The translations under genes and the position numbers were made by a program. A DNA stretch of 64,000 bases, taken from contig CAZMMQ010000010.1 of the NCBI GenBank assembly GCA_964567435.1, forward strand, positions 1-64,000, written 5' to 3'. Source of the stretch: RFSX01 sp964567435 (GTDB taxonomy: Bacteria; Bacteroidota; Bacteroidia; Chitinophagales; Saprospiraceae). Position 1 is the first letter of the stretch, and each line of letters begins with the position of its first letter. Of this stretch, positions 55,709 to 63,469 are shown in pieces. The notes under the pieces were generated by a model that saw nothing but the letters and a program-made list of their open reading frames with translations, searched no databases and was not told the DNA's origin.

Positions 55709-55908
55709 AAAAAAAGAAAACCGTACATCTTCCTAAGATCATGGGATAATAAGAGAAGATTTATCTTCTCGGCTTTTGGAATGACCTTGGCTCATTCATT
55801 AACGATGTACAGTTTTCTTTAAATTCAAATTGATACTTTCAAAAGTATCTTATAATGAACTCACGGCTGTTCCTCTTTAAGTACGCCGTACACCCTAGGT
55901 AAAAGGTG
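55709..55908 (-). ncRNA. Candidate structured RNA or leader upstream of the ion channel
   Basis: Read on the minus strand, a compact set of stems lies between a candidate -7 element (55914-55921) and a run of seven T residues (55715-55709). In order: CACC/GGTG (55908-55891); ACGGC (55889-55885) with GCCGT (55867-55863); GATACTTT/AAAGTATC (55849-55832); then a 17-bp outer stem, AAAGAAAACTGTACATC (55820-55804) with GATGTACGGTTTTCTTT (55729-55713), one G-T pair. The outer stem encloses GAATGA/TCATTC (55797-55779) and GAGAAGAT/ATCTTCTC (55770-55753). The 3' arm runs into the T tract. It does not look like a known riboswitch, tmRNA, SRP or RNase P RNA to me; 6S-like or a cis-acting leader are possible, and a small inverted-repeat element (MITE) is an alternative. 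Confidence 0.4.
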
Positions 55909-55913
55909 GAAAA

Positions 55914-55921
55914 CAAATGTA
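55914..55921 (-). promoter_or_regulatory. Candidate -7 element for the structured RNA or channel transcript
   Basis: TACATTTG on the minus strand (CAAATGTA on the plus strand) matches TAnnTTTG and would start transcription near 55907, just before the first hairpin. No -33 box is visible at the usual distance. Confidence 0.35.
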
Positions 55922-56132
55922 AATGAGACTTGACATATTAGAAAGTATTCTCAAGGGTAAATTTCACATATAAATTAATAAATATATAATAATGAGTGTT
56001 TTATATATTAAGAAAAAATTTAATATGTTATGTAAATATTGACCTCACTCGACTGGAATAGATATTCTAACATATTTGACGCAACTTAAGATACTTCTAA
56101 TTCATAATGATGGTAATTGAAAACACCAAACA
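55922..56132. other. Intergenic sequence without visible gene
   Basis: Very AT-rich DNA between the candidate RNA and the degraded lamin-tail gene. I see no open frame of note, strong hairpin or repeat. Confidence 0.5.
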
Positions 56133-56436
56133 ATGAAGACTCTATATCTCTTTCATTTACTTGTCTTGACAACCATAATTCTTAGAGGTCAGATATTAAT
56201 CAACGAAGCTATTGGGTAGAGCTATACAATGCTGGAACCTCAACTATTGATATACCTAGTTATACATTGTGTAATAGACTAAGTTATAGAGTGGTTACAG
56301 GTATAACTTCAGCTGGGGCCAAATTCTGGTGTTAAGTCAATAACTAAAAGCTTTATATTGGCATCTGGAGATTAATGGCGGATTTGAAGTAAGGCTCGAC
56401 ACTGATTTTGTAGCGATTATTGGAACTTGTTCTTAG
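56133..56436 (+). pseudogene. Degraded lamin-tail-domain (LTD) secreted protein gene
   Basis: ATG at 56133 opens a frame reading MKTLYLFHLLVLTTIILRG, a plausible signal peptide, followed by QILINEAIG and then a TAG stop. Shifting frame right there restores WVELYNAGTSTIDIPSYTLC, a typical lamin tail domain start (the family begins with INE followed by WVELYN). Further on the sequence becomes unreadable, with stops in all frames, though a fragment that reads FILASG is near 56354. So a gene for a secreted LTD protein has lost a stretch between INEA and WVELYN and decayed further. No functional product is expected. LTD proteins in this phylum are usually T9SS cargo. Confidence 0.62.
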
Positions 56437-56447
56437 TATTCAGTCTC

Positions 56448-57209
56448 CTATTTAATAAACATATAATTGGAATCAGACGAAAGATCTTCTTCAAAACGAT
56501 AGCCGTCCATTTGAAATCCTTTGATGTCTTCTTTTACCTCTATTCGATTCTCTACTATATAACGAGCCATCATACCTCTGGCTTTTTTGGCATTAAAGGA
56601 TACAAACATCAGTTTACCATTTCTATCCTCTTTGAAACCTATGTCTAGGATATCACCTTTTAGGCTTTTCTTATTGACTGATTGGAAGTATTCATTAGAC
56701 GCTAGATTAATGATGGTTTTATCCTTATGCAGTTTCAGCACTTTATTGATTTCTCTAGTGATATCGTCACCCCAGAATTGGTACAAGTTGCTCCCATGTT
56801 CGTTTTTAAGTTTAGTTCCCATTTCTAATCTGTATGGCTGCATCTTATCCATAGGCCGAAGTATACCGTATAACCCAGATAATATTCTCAAATGATCTTG
56901 CGCATACAAAATATCCTTGGTTTTGAGAGATGCTGCATCGAAACCAACGTACACATCTCCTTTAAATGCGTAGATGGATGCTTTAGAATTCTTAGGCGTG
57001 TATCTTGAAGCAAATTTTTGGTATCTATTATAATTGGTTTCAGCAAGCTTGTCACTAATATGCATAAGCTTACCTAATCTTGTTGGTGTATAATCTTTCA
57101 AAATGTGAACCAACTCTGCGGTTCGCTTTCTGAGGATTGGCAAAGCATTGCCTTGATGGGTTTCAGGCGTTTCATCTAAAGTCTTAGCTGGTGACAATAA
57201 TATAAGCAT
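56448..57209 (-). CDS. yaaA: Peroxide stress protein YaaA (UPF0246)
   Basis: A 253-residue cytoplasmic protein. The family signature is the start MLILLSPAKTLDETP (the LLSPAKTL block is nearly invariant). Further blocks are KLAETNYNRYQKF, SIYAFKGDVYVGFDA, LRILSGLYGILRPMD then QPYRLEMGTKL, INLASNEYFQSV, and FVSFNAKKARGMMARYIV. In E. coli YaaA is induced by OxyR and lowers free iron so that hydrogen peroxide does less damage; the present protein probably has a related role. It has no clear operon partner; the upstream gap to the DUF1573 terminator is about 110 bases. Confidence 0.92.
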   Translation of the reverse strand: MLILLSPAKTLDETPETHQGNALPILRKRTAELVHILKDYTPTRLGKLMHISDKLAETNYNRYQKFASRYTPKNSKASIYAFKGDVYVGFDAASLKTKDILYAQDHLRILSGLYGILRPMDKMQPYRLEMGTKLKNEHGSNLYQFWGDDITREINKVLKLHKDKTIINLASNEYFQSVNKKSLKGDILDIGFKEDRNGKLMFVSFNAKKARGMMARYIVENRIEVKEDIKGFQMDGYRFEEDLSSDSNYMFIK

Positions 57210-57326
57210 GGTGTCTTAATAAATTGATTAAATAGGTATTTCGCAATATTATGTTTTAGTAACATTCGGTAAGTTGATTTAGTTATAGACAACTTACTAC
57301 TTGATGGGCTGGTGTTTAAATAAAAA

Positions 57327-57353
57327 AATCCCCAAGTGATGTACTTGAGGATT
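57327..57353 (-). terminator. Intrinsic terminator after the DUF1573 gene
   Basis: On the minus strand AATCCTCAAGT and ACTTGGGGATT form an 11-bp stem with one T-G pair and a 5-base loop, followed by a run of seven T residues. It lies 25 bases after the DUF1573 stop. Confidence 0.83.
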
Positions 57354-57377
57354 ATATATTTTACAAGGATCGCAATA

Positions 57378-57878
57378 TTAGTTGCCTCCTGGACTAAGCA
57401 TACTTGGTTGATTCTTAGGTACAGTTTCCTCTTCTTCTACCTTCAAAACATTTCCAGTCACCTTTATTGTGTGTTGAGGCGCTTTTGATGTCTCATTAGT
57501 TGTAAACTTTACCGTTTTAGTGAATTTACCTAGTCTATTGGTCGCATATCTGATTTCTATGTCGGCACTTTCTCCAGGCATAATAGGCTCTTTTGGCCAT
57601 GTGGGTACCGTACATCCACAACTTCCTTTTGCATTAGTAATCACTAGTGGTTCGGCACCAGTATTAGAAAACTTAAGTATTCTTAGAGGCTCACTATGCT
57701 GATCTATCGTACCATAGTCTAAAGTCAATGACTCAAATTCCATAAATGGGCCGCCATCTTCTGCACTCCTTTCTTCCTGAGGGGCATCAGGATGTGTAAT
57801 TGGGGTAGGAGTCACTTGGGCCATTACAGCTCCCACAACTAAGCAGCTTACGATAAGCATTGAAATTTTCTGTAACAT
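57378..57878 (-). CDS. DUF1573 domain protein, exported, 166 residues
   Basis: The protein has a signal peptide (about 1-21: MLQKISMLIVSCLVVGAVMA), a linker rich in Pro and Glu, and one DUF1573 domain (about 47-148) with the typical LDYGTIDQHSEPLRILKFSN and KGSCGCTVPTWPKEPIMPGE blocks, then an IEIRYATNRLGKFTKTVKF strand pair. The domain has an immunoglobulin-like or ASPM/Hydin-like fold, common in Bacteroidota envelope proteins; the role is unknown. The SCGC pair may form a disulfide or bind metal. The start at ATG 57878, not 57998, is chosen because a -7 element (57902-57909) lies between them and the signal peptide begins there. Confidence 0.83.
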   Translation of the reverse strand: MLQKISMLIVSCLVVGAVMAQVTPTPITHPDAPQEERSAEDGGPFMEFESLTLDYGTIDQHSEPLRILKFSNTGAEPLVITNAKGSCGCTVPTWPKEPIMPGESADIEIRYATNRLGKFTKTVKFTTNETSKAPQHTIKVTGNVLKVEEEETVPKNQPSMLSPGGN

Positions 57879-57901
57879 ATCTGAATTTAATTTTTCGTTA
57901 T

Positions 57902-57909
57902 CAAAGTTA
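57902..57909 (-). promoter_or_regulatory. Candidate -7 element for the DUF1573 gene
   Basis: TAACTTTG on the minus strand fits TAnnTTTG; a TTTAC at 57933-57929, 19 bases further upstream, is a partial -33 match. Transcription would start near 57895, about 17 bases before the ATG at 57878. Confidence 0.5.
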
Positions 57910-58092
57910 ACACTATTAAGACGAATTGTAAACGGTAATTTGTTTAATGAGACGTTAATATGTCGAACAGATGCGCAAAAAATATGTTTAACCGACATAG
58001 ATTCAGCATTTATAGTCTTAATTGAACAAAGAGTGCAGTATTTGTTGAGAAGTATGGCTTCTTGTCATACATAACTAACCTAATTTATATAG

Positions 58093-58100
58093 TACTTTTG
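58093..58100 (+). promoter_or_regulatory. Candidate -7 element for the fused E1 gene
   Basis: TACTTTTG fits TAnnTTTG and lies 31 bases before the ATG at 58132, with a predicted leader of about 25 bases. No well-spaced -33 box is visible. Confidence 0.45.
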
Positions 58101-58131
58101 TGACTGTTTTCTACTTCATAAATTGCCGCTG

Positions 58132-60510
58132 ATGATAGCAATACCTGATTTTGACCAAAAGGATTCAAAAAATGCACTTAAAGATGACTACGTTAAAAAA
58201 GTGCTTAGAGATTACTGGATTTGTTTGGTGAGTAGAGAAGCTAGCCTTATGGGAAGGAAAGAAGTTCTCACTGGCAAAGCTAAATTTGGAATTCTTGGTG
58301 ATGGAAAAGAACTTCCTCAGGTAGCCTTATCTCATTTTTTTAAAAAGGGAGATTTTCGGTCAGGTTATTATCGAGACCAGACATGGATGATGGCCTTGGG
58401 TTTATGTAGCATTGAAGATTATTTTGCTCAATTGTATGCCGATCCTGAGCAAGATAGCTTTAGCGGTGGGAGACAGATGAATAATCATTTTGCTACACCT
58501 TTCAAGGATGAAAATGATAAATGGATATCCCATCTAGACCAATACAATATCACTTCTGATATATCCTCCACTGGAGGGCAAATGGCAAGAGCCCTAGGTT
58601 TGGCTTTAGCTTCAAAAAAATATAGGAATATCCCAAGTCTCGATGACAAAGGACTTTTTTCAAATAACGGTAATGAAGTTGTTTTCTGTTCCATAGGTGA
58701 TGCCAGTACATCTGAAGGCATTTTTTGGGAAACCATTAATGCCGCCTCAGTGATGGAAGTGCCATTGGTCATCCTAGTGTGGGATGATGGCTATGGAATA
58801 TCAGTTCCGATAGAGTTACAAACGACTAAAGCTAGTATCTCAGAAGCTTGCGCCGGGTTTCTTGTAGATGACAACGGAGATGGTATACATATATATACAG
58901 CCAAAGCTTGGGATTATCCAGAATTGGTTAGTGTGTATGATAGAGCAATTTCACAAACAAGAAAAGATCACAGACCGACACTTATTCATATACAAGAATG
59001 TACGCAACCTCAAGGGCATTCTACTTCTGGATCTCATGAGCGATATAAAAGCAAAGAGAGGCTTGAGTGGGAAAAAGAATTTGATGGTATTGCCAAAATG
59101 AAGGAATGGATAATTTCTCAAGGATGGAAGACTCGAGAAGAGCTAGATGCATTCAGAAAGCAAGTTAAATCAGAAGTCAGGGCTGGGTCCAAGAAAGTAT
59201 GGAAGCAATATCAGGAAAAGATAAATGCTCGTCGTCAAAACTTAATCTCAATACTTTCCTCATTGGCAGAATCAAACATTGTAGAAAAGGCAAAAGAAGA
59301 TTTATCTAAGCCCCTTCCTATGACTTACGCTGATGTGACTGCTTTGGCAAGACAGGTAAAACTTGATTTACAAGTGACTGGTCACCCTGCTAGTCCAGAG
59401 TTAGATAAGATAGTCATGGATTTGACTGAGTATGGAAAGGAAAAATATAATACTCATCTATACAGTAAAGCTACTTCTGCAGCCCTTAATATACCGGTTG
59501 TGGCTCCCGAATACACAGAAGATTCAGTTGTGAAGAATGGGTATGAAATCATCAATAGATTTTTTGACATTTCTTTCGGAGATAGACATAATGCGTTTGC
59601 ATTTGGAGAGGATGTGGGCAACATAGGAGATGTTAACCAAGGATTTGCTGGGCTACAAGACAAGTATGGCAAGGAACGAATATTTGATGCAGGGATAAGG
59701 GAGTGGAGTATTATGGGTCAGGCAATCGGAATGTCGATGCGTGGGCTCAGACCTATTGCTGAAATTCAGTACCTAGATTATTTAATCTATGGTCTTGCGC
59801 CACTGACTGATGACTTAGCCACTTTGAGGTATAGGTCCAATAATCTGCAGATGGCGCCTGCAATAATCAGAACAAGAGGACACAGATTAGAGGGTATATG
59901 GCATGCGGGTTCGCCTATGGGCATGGTAATCAATAGTCTTAGGGGAATGTATGTATGCGTACCTAGAAATTATGTTCAAGCTGCAGGGATGTATAATACC
60001 TTGCTCTCATCCACCGACCCAGCTATAGTTATAGAAGTGCTCAATGGATATCGTATCAAAGAGGTTATGCCTGATAACATTGGGAAATATACCGTGCCGC
60101 TAGGAGTGCCTGACATAATTACTTCTGGAGATGAGCTAACAGTTGTCACCTATGGACCATGTGTTCGCTATGCCCAGGAGGCTATTGAGAGACTCGGCAC
60201 ATTAGCTAGTAAGGTAGAGCTCATAGATGTCCAGACGCTGATACCGTTTGATTTGGAACATAAGATTGTAGAATCTCTCAAAAAGACGAATAAGGTTCTG
60301 TTTTTGGATGAGGATGTACCAGGAGGTGGGACAGCTTATATGATGCAAAAAGTCATGGAAGAACAGAAAGGTTATTTTCACCTTGATGGGCAACCAAAAA
60401 CCTTGTCTGCTAAGGATCACAGATGTGCCTTCGGATCTGACGGCGATTATTTTTCTAAGCCTCAAGTAGAAGATATCTTAGAAGTGATATTAGAGATGCT
60501 TGCTGAATAG
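58132..60510 (+). CDS. Fused alpha-beta E1 of a 2-oxoacid dehydrogenase (branched-chain type)
   Basis: A 792-residue thiamine-diphosphate enzyme with both E1 subunits in one chain. The alpha part (about 1-400) has YYRDQTWMMALG, the TPP motif GDASTSEGIFWETINAASVM (about 187-206) with the closing Asn, and the DDGYGISVPIE segment. The beta part (about 450-792) has FGEDVGNIGDVNQGFAGLQD, IFDAGIREWSIMGQAIGMSM, and EIQYLDYLIYGLAPLTDDLA with the E1-beta catalytic glutamate and potassium-site residues. Such fused E1s are usual in Bacteroidota and are taken to act on branched-chain 2-oxo acids with a separate E2/E3; no E2 or E3 is in the window. ATG 58132 is preferred to TTG 58123. Confidence 0.85.
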   Translation: MIAIPDFDQKDSKNALKDDYVKKVLRDYWICLVSREASLMGRKEVLTGKAKFGILGDGKELPQVALSHFFKKGDFRSGYYRDQTWMMALGLCSIEDYFAQLYADPEQDSFSGGRQMNNHFATPFKDENDKWISHLDQYNITSDISSTGGQMARALGLALASKKYRNIPSLDDKGLFSNNGNEVVFCSIGDASTSEGIFWETINAASVMEVPLVILVWDDGYGISVPIELQTTKASISEACAGFLVDDNGDGIHIYTAKAWDYPELVSVYDRAISQTRKDHRPTLIHIQECTQPQGHSTSGSHERYKSKERLEWEKEFDGIAKMKEWIISQGWKTREELDAFRKQVKSEVRAGSKKVWKQYQEKINARRQNLISILSSLAESNIVEKAKEDLSKPLPMTYADVTALARQVKLDLQVTGHPASPELDKIVMDLTEYGKEKYNTHLYSKATSAALNIPVVAPEYTEDSVVKNGYEIINRFFDISFGDRHNAFAFGEDVGNIGDVNQGFAGLQDKYGKERIFDAGIREWSIMGQAIGMSMRGLRPIAEIQYLDYLIYGLAPLTDDLATLRYRSNNLQMAPAIIRTRGHRLEGIWHAGSPMGMVINSLRGMYVCVPRNYVQAAGMYNTLLSSTDPAIVIEVLNGYRIKEVMPDNIGKYTVPLGVPDIITSGDELTVVTYGPCVRYAQEAIERLGTLASKVELIDVQTLIPFDLEHKIVESLKKTNKVLFLDEDVPGGGTAYMMQKVMEEQKGYFHLDGQPKTLSAKDHRCAFGSDGDYFSKPQVEDILEVILEMLAE

Positions 60511-60551
60511 ATACCTAATGAATGCTGCTTAGAGTAACTCCATATGATAAC

Positions 60552-60571
60552 ATATTAGATTAATCTAATAT
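60552..60571. promoter_or_regulatory. 20-bp perfect palindrome, possible operator
   Basis: ATATTAGATTAATCTAATAT is its own reverse complement over all 20 bases. It overlaps the first three bases of the candidate -7 element TATCTTTG (60569-60576) of the downstream glycosyltransferase gene and lies 41 bases after the stop of the fused E1 gene. With only two G and two C it is a poor terminator and has no T tract of note, so an operator bound by a dimeric repressor is more likely. Confidence 0.5.
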
Positions 60572-60591
60572 CTTTGACACAAAGATTCCTT

Positions 60592-61308
60592 TTGGAGCAA
60601 ATCCTAATCATAATCCCCACATATAATGAGATTGAGAATATCGCTGCAATCATAAGTGCTGTATTAGATCAATCTAATTCTTATCACATTCTTATAGTGG
60701 ACGATGGATCTCCTGATGGGACAGCACAAAAAGTAAAAGAGCTACAGGGAAGTTATAGCTCCAGATTACATCTCCTTGAGAGATCTGGAAAATTAGGACT
60801 AGGTACAGCTTACATTGCCGGATTTGAGTATGCAATAGAGAATGGGTATCCCTATGTCATGGAAATGGATGCTGACTTTAGTCACAATCCAAATGATGTC
60901 CCGAGGCTCATTAGTGCAGCCAAAAAAGATGGGATAGGAATGGTCGTTGGAAGTCGTTATGTCAAAGGTGGCGGATTTAAGAATTGGAGTAAGTATCGAC
61001 TAATGCTTTCTTATGGCGCTTCTCTTTATACAAGACTCATTACTGGAATGCCTGTCAAGGATCCTACGGCTGGATTTGTTATCTATAATATTAGTGTATT
61101 AAAGAGAATGGATCTGGATAAAATAACTTTCGTAGGTTATGCCTTCCAAATAGAAATGAAATACTACTGCTATTCCCTTGGATTTAAAATTGTAGAAATT
61201 CCTATCACCTTTGTAGATAGAGAATTAGGTACAAGTAAGATGAATATGAGCATCGTGCAAGAAGGTATAATAGGCGTATTACAAATGAGACTTCGAAAGT
61301 ATACCTAG
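60592..61308 (+). CDS. Family 2 glycosyltransferase, DPM1-like (polyprenol-phosphate mannose synthase)
   Basis: A 238-residue glycosyltransferase of the GT-A fold that probably moves a sugar from a nucleotide donor to polyprenol phosphate. Visible: ILIIIPTYNEIENI (near 4-17), LIVDDGSPDGTA with the first Asp pair, GLGTAYIAGFEYA, the metal-binding MEMDADFSHNP, GSRYVKGGGFKNW, PVKDPTAGFVIYN, and DRELGTSKM close to the end. There is no membrane domain, so it is the soluble, single-domain kind. The start is probably TTG at 60592: a TTG 18 bases upstream (60574) lies inside the -7 element TATCTTTG, so it would not be translated. The palindrome at 60552-60571 may regulate it. Confidence 0.87.
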   Translation: MEQILIIIPTYNEIENIAAIISAVLDQSNSYHILIVDDGSPDGTAQKVKELQGSYSSRLHLLERSGKLGLGTAYIAGFEYAIENGYPYVMEMDADFSHNPNDVPRLISAAKKDGIGMVVGSRYVKGGGFKNWSKYRLMLSYGASLYTRLITGMPVKDPTAGFVIYNISVLKRMDLDKITFVGYAFQIEMKYYCYSLGFKIVEIPITFVDRELGTSKMNMSIVQEGIIGVLQMRLRKYT

Positions 61309-61728
61309 TCGCTAAGTGAATACTAGCGCAACAAACTAATGACTTCCATTTCGTTCATATTCTGAGAAATAGTCCCACTCTATACTCAAGGCAAGTATCC
61401 TTGTCTCAAATCCTATATGTTAAACTAAACATATTATATTATTATATTATATATTTAATCTTGAATATCAAGAGTTAATATAGATTAAATGTTGATAATG
61501 TGGCTTATGGAAATTATTTAGCCCGTTCAAAAGTGTATTGGAGATGCCTTATCGCTTTTTATTTCAATTGTGATTACTTACTACCATAATTGTGCGAAAG
61601 TGATACAATTACATATTAAATGATTGATTATCAGTCATTTACAATATTAAAGAGAATTATATATGTAAGTAATGCACTTACAGTATGTTATACTTTACAA
61701 TAATTAATATGTTTTTTCGTAGAAAAAA
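61309..61728. other. AT-rich intergenic region before the division cluster
   Basis: About 420 bases without a credible gene. It holds an AT-only stretch (61431-61457) and a short perfect palindrome TCTTGA-ATA-TCAAGA (61459-61473), but no strong terminator after the glycosyltransferase gene; a weak stem CGCTA/TAGCG lies just after its stop. The division-cluster control region starts at 61729. Confidence 0.55.
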
Positions 61729-61754
61729 TGGGCAAAGAGTGGGAAAATGTGGGA
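61729..61754 (+). promoter_or_regulatory. MraZ binding repeats (TGGGC, TGGGA, TGGGA)
   Basis: TGGGC at 61729, TGGGA at 61740 and TGGGA at 61750 form direct repeats with periods of 11 and 10. MraZ from E. coli binds TGGGN repeats separated by five bases (a 10-bp period), so this is the expected operator. It lies upstream of the -7 element (61763-61770) and covers the -33 region, which fits repression by MraZ of its own operon. Confidence 0.75.
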
Positions 61755-61762
61755 AGCGCTGT

Positions 61763-61770
61763 TACTTTTG
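61763..61770 (+). promoter_or_regulatory. Candidate -7 element of the mraZ operon
   Basis: TACTTTTG fits TAnnTTTG; transcription would start near 61777, about 22 bases before the mraZ ATG at 61799. The MraZ repeats lie directly upstream. Confidence 0.55.
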
Positions 61771-61798
61771 AGGTGTTGGCCACAAAGAATGATAAAAA

Positions 61799-62281
61799 AT
61801 GAAGTACCAGCTTACTGGTGAGTATGATTTAAAAATTGATGCGAAAGGTCGCGTCAAGATGCCAGCAAATCTACTTAAGCAGTTGACTGTTTCGGCGGGG
61901 ATTGCAGGTACTTATAATTTTGTTGTCAACAGAGGATATGAGAATCATTTAACGATTTATCCTCAAGATGTATGGGAAAAAAAGACGAAGGAATTAAACC
62001 GTCTCAACATCAACATTATAAAGACTAGGCAAGCAGTGAGATATATGTATCGGGGTGCCACGCAAATAATTGCTGATAATTCTGATAGAATATTGTTGCC
62101 AAAAAATTTGATTGCATATGCAGGTATCAAGAAGGAAGTTGTCTTGTTTGCCTATTTGGATCAGATAGAAATTTGGGCAAAAGCTGCGTATCAAGATATG
62201 ATTGACCAGGAGCCAGAAGACTTTTCGGCATTAGCTGAAGAAGTGTTTGGGGGCCAGATTGGAAATCAGGAAGATGAGTGA
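61799..62281 (+). CDS. mraZ: Division/cell wall cluster transcriptional repressor MraZ
   Basis: A 160-residue protein with two AbrB-like SpoVT swapped-hairpin domains. The first has GEYDLKIDAKGRVKMPANLL (about 7-26) and the second ADNSDRILLPKNLIAYAGI (about 92-110); the DxKGRVxxP and DRxxLP patterns are the DNA-contacting and fold residues. MraZ forms rings that bind the TGGGA repeats upstream and repress the dcw operon. The stop overlaps the start of rsmH by eight bases, which points to coupled translation. Confidence 0.94.
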   Translation: MKYQLTGEYDLKIDAKGRVKMPANLLKQLTVSAGIAGTYNFVVNRGYENHLTIYPQDVWEKKTKELNRLNINIIKTRQAVRYMYRGATQIIADNSDRILLPKNLIAYAGIKKEVVLFAYLDQIEIWAKAAYQDMIDQEPEDFSALAEEVFGGQIGNQEDE

Positions 62282-63173
62282 TTATCACATACCTGTGTTG
62301 CTCCATGAGTCAATTGATAAATTGGTTATTAATCCAAATGGCGTATATGTCGATGTCACCTTTGGAGGTGGCGGACATTCGCAGGAAATACTTAATAGGT
62401 TGAGTGCCAAAGGGCGCTTGATGGTTTTTGATCAGGATGGAGAGGCAGGTCATAATTCTATACAAGATGATCGTTTGATTTTTATCCCTGCGAATTTTAG
62501 ATTCTTGTATCGTTATTGGAAGTGGACGCAGCTGGATAAAGTAGATGGAATACTTGCAGATTTGGGTGTGTCGTCACATCAGTTTGATGTGGATTACAGA
62601 GGATTTTCCTATAGGTATTCTTCTGAGTTAGATATGCGTATGAATCAGCATAGTTCATTAACTGCCCAGGATGTTTTGGCTTATTATTCGCATGAGGAGT
62701 TGACTCATATTTTCTCTAGATATGGAGAGGTTCGCAATTCAAAGAAGTTGGCAAGGGTCATCATCGAGAATCGTGAAGCCAGAGAAATTGTATCGACGTC
62801 ACAGCTTAATGAGATTCTGCAAAGCATTATTGTGGGGGATAGGAATAAATATATGGCTCAAGTATATCAAGCTTTGCGAATCGAGGTCAATAATGAAATT
62901 CAATGCTTAGAAGAGCTTTTGATGGATTCTTTAAGGGTAATGAAAGTAGAAGCAAGATTTGTAGTCATAAGTTATCATTCTCTTGAGGATAGATTGGTCA
63001 AGCGGTTTTTTAAAAGTGGAAAACTGGATGGACAAATTCCCAAAGATGATTACGGGCACTCAATATCTCTCATGAAGCAAATAGGAAAATTAATAATACC
63101 CACCATCGAGGAGCAAGAAAGAAACCCTAGGTCGAAGAGTGCAAAAATGAGGGTAGGTGAGAAAATAAAATAA
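62274..63173 (+). CDS. rsmH: 16S rRNA (cytosine(1402)-N(4))-methyltransferase
   Basis: A 299-residue S-adenosylmethionine enzyme that methylates C1402 of 16S rRNA in the P site. Visible: the start MSDYHIPVLLHESIDKLVIN, the SAM site VDVTFGGGGHSQEIL, DGILADLGVSSHQFDVDYRG, the RGFSYR block then LDMRMNQ, and near the C-terminus VISYHSLEDRLVKRFF and NPRSKSAKMRV. The longest open frame runs from a GTG at 62247, but the ATG at 62274 begins exactly where the family starts. The gene overlaps mraZ by eight bases. Confidence 0.94.
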   Translation: MSDYHIPVLLHESIDKLVINPNGVYVDVTFGGGGHSQEILNRLSAKGRLMVFDQDGEAGHNSIQDDRLIFIPANFRFLYRYWKWTQLDKVDGILADLGVSSHQFDVDYRGFSYRYSSELDMRMNQHSSLTAQDVLAYYSHEELTHIFSRYGEVRNSKKLARVIIENREAREIVSTSQLNEILQSIIVGDRNKYMAQVYQALRIEVNNEIQCLEELLMDSLRVMKVEARFVVISYHSLEDRLVKRFFKSGKLDGQIPKDDYGHSISLMKQIGKLIIPTIEEQERNPRSKSAKMRVGEKIK

Positions 63174-63185
63174 ATTGAAACATCA

Positions 63186-63452
63186 GTGAAAATTATTCTA
63201 AGGAATACAGGATTTATAGTGTTGCTGACAGTATTAAGTATAGCGTACATTTTTAACTCGCACTGTGCTGTTAGGAAACTTAGAAAAATTGTGCAGTTGG
63301 AAAAACGTGTCGAAGAGGCTAAGTCTGAGTATCAAGAAGTCAAAAGTGATATCAATTTCAAATGTACTGAGTCTCAATTGGCAAAAAGATTGGAGTCTGA
63401 AGGTCTTATAAGAAATGAAGAACCTCTGATTTTATTAGAATCCGATAGCTGA
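63186..63452 (+). CDS. ftsL: FtsL-like cell-division protein
   Basis: An 88-residue single-pass membrane protein: short cytoplasmic start, one membrane helix (about 8-26, TGFIVLLTVLSIAYIF), and a periplasmic coiled-coil (about 30-75, EKRVEEAKSEYQEVKSDINF). It has the size, topology and position (between rsmH and ftsI) of FtsL in dcw clusters; the sequence itself is weakly conserved in the family. The start is GTG at 63186: a stop codon lies three codons upstream, and no other start occurs before the helix. It forms a complex with FtsB and FtsQ in other bacteria and would activate FtsI and FtsW. Confidence 0.8.
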   Translation: MKIILRNTGFIVLLTVLSIAYIFNSHCAVRKLRKIVQLEKRVEEAKSEYQEVKSDINFKCTESQLAKRLESEGLIRNEEPLILLESDS

Positions 63453-63469
63453 CTAACGGAAAAGTGTAG

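Noticed and set aside
57879..57998. Longer DUF1573 frame from 57998
   Set aside because: The signal peptide starts at 57878 and a -7 element lies in the extension.
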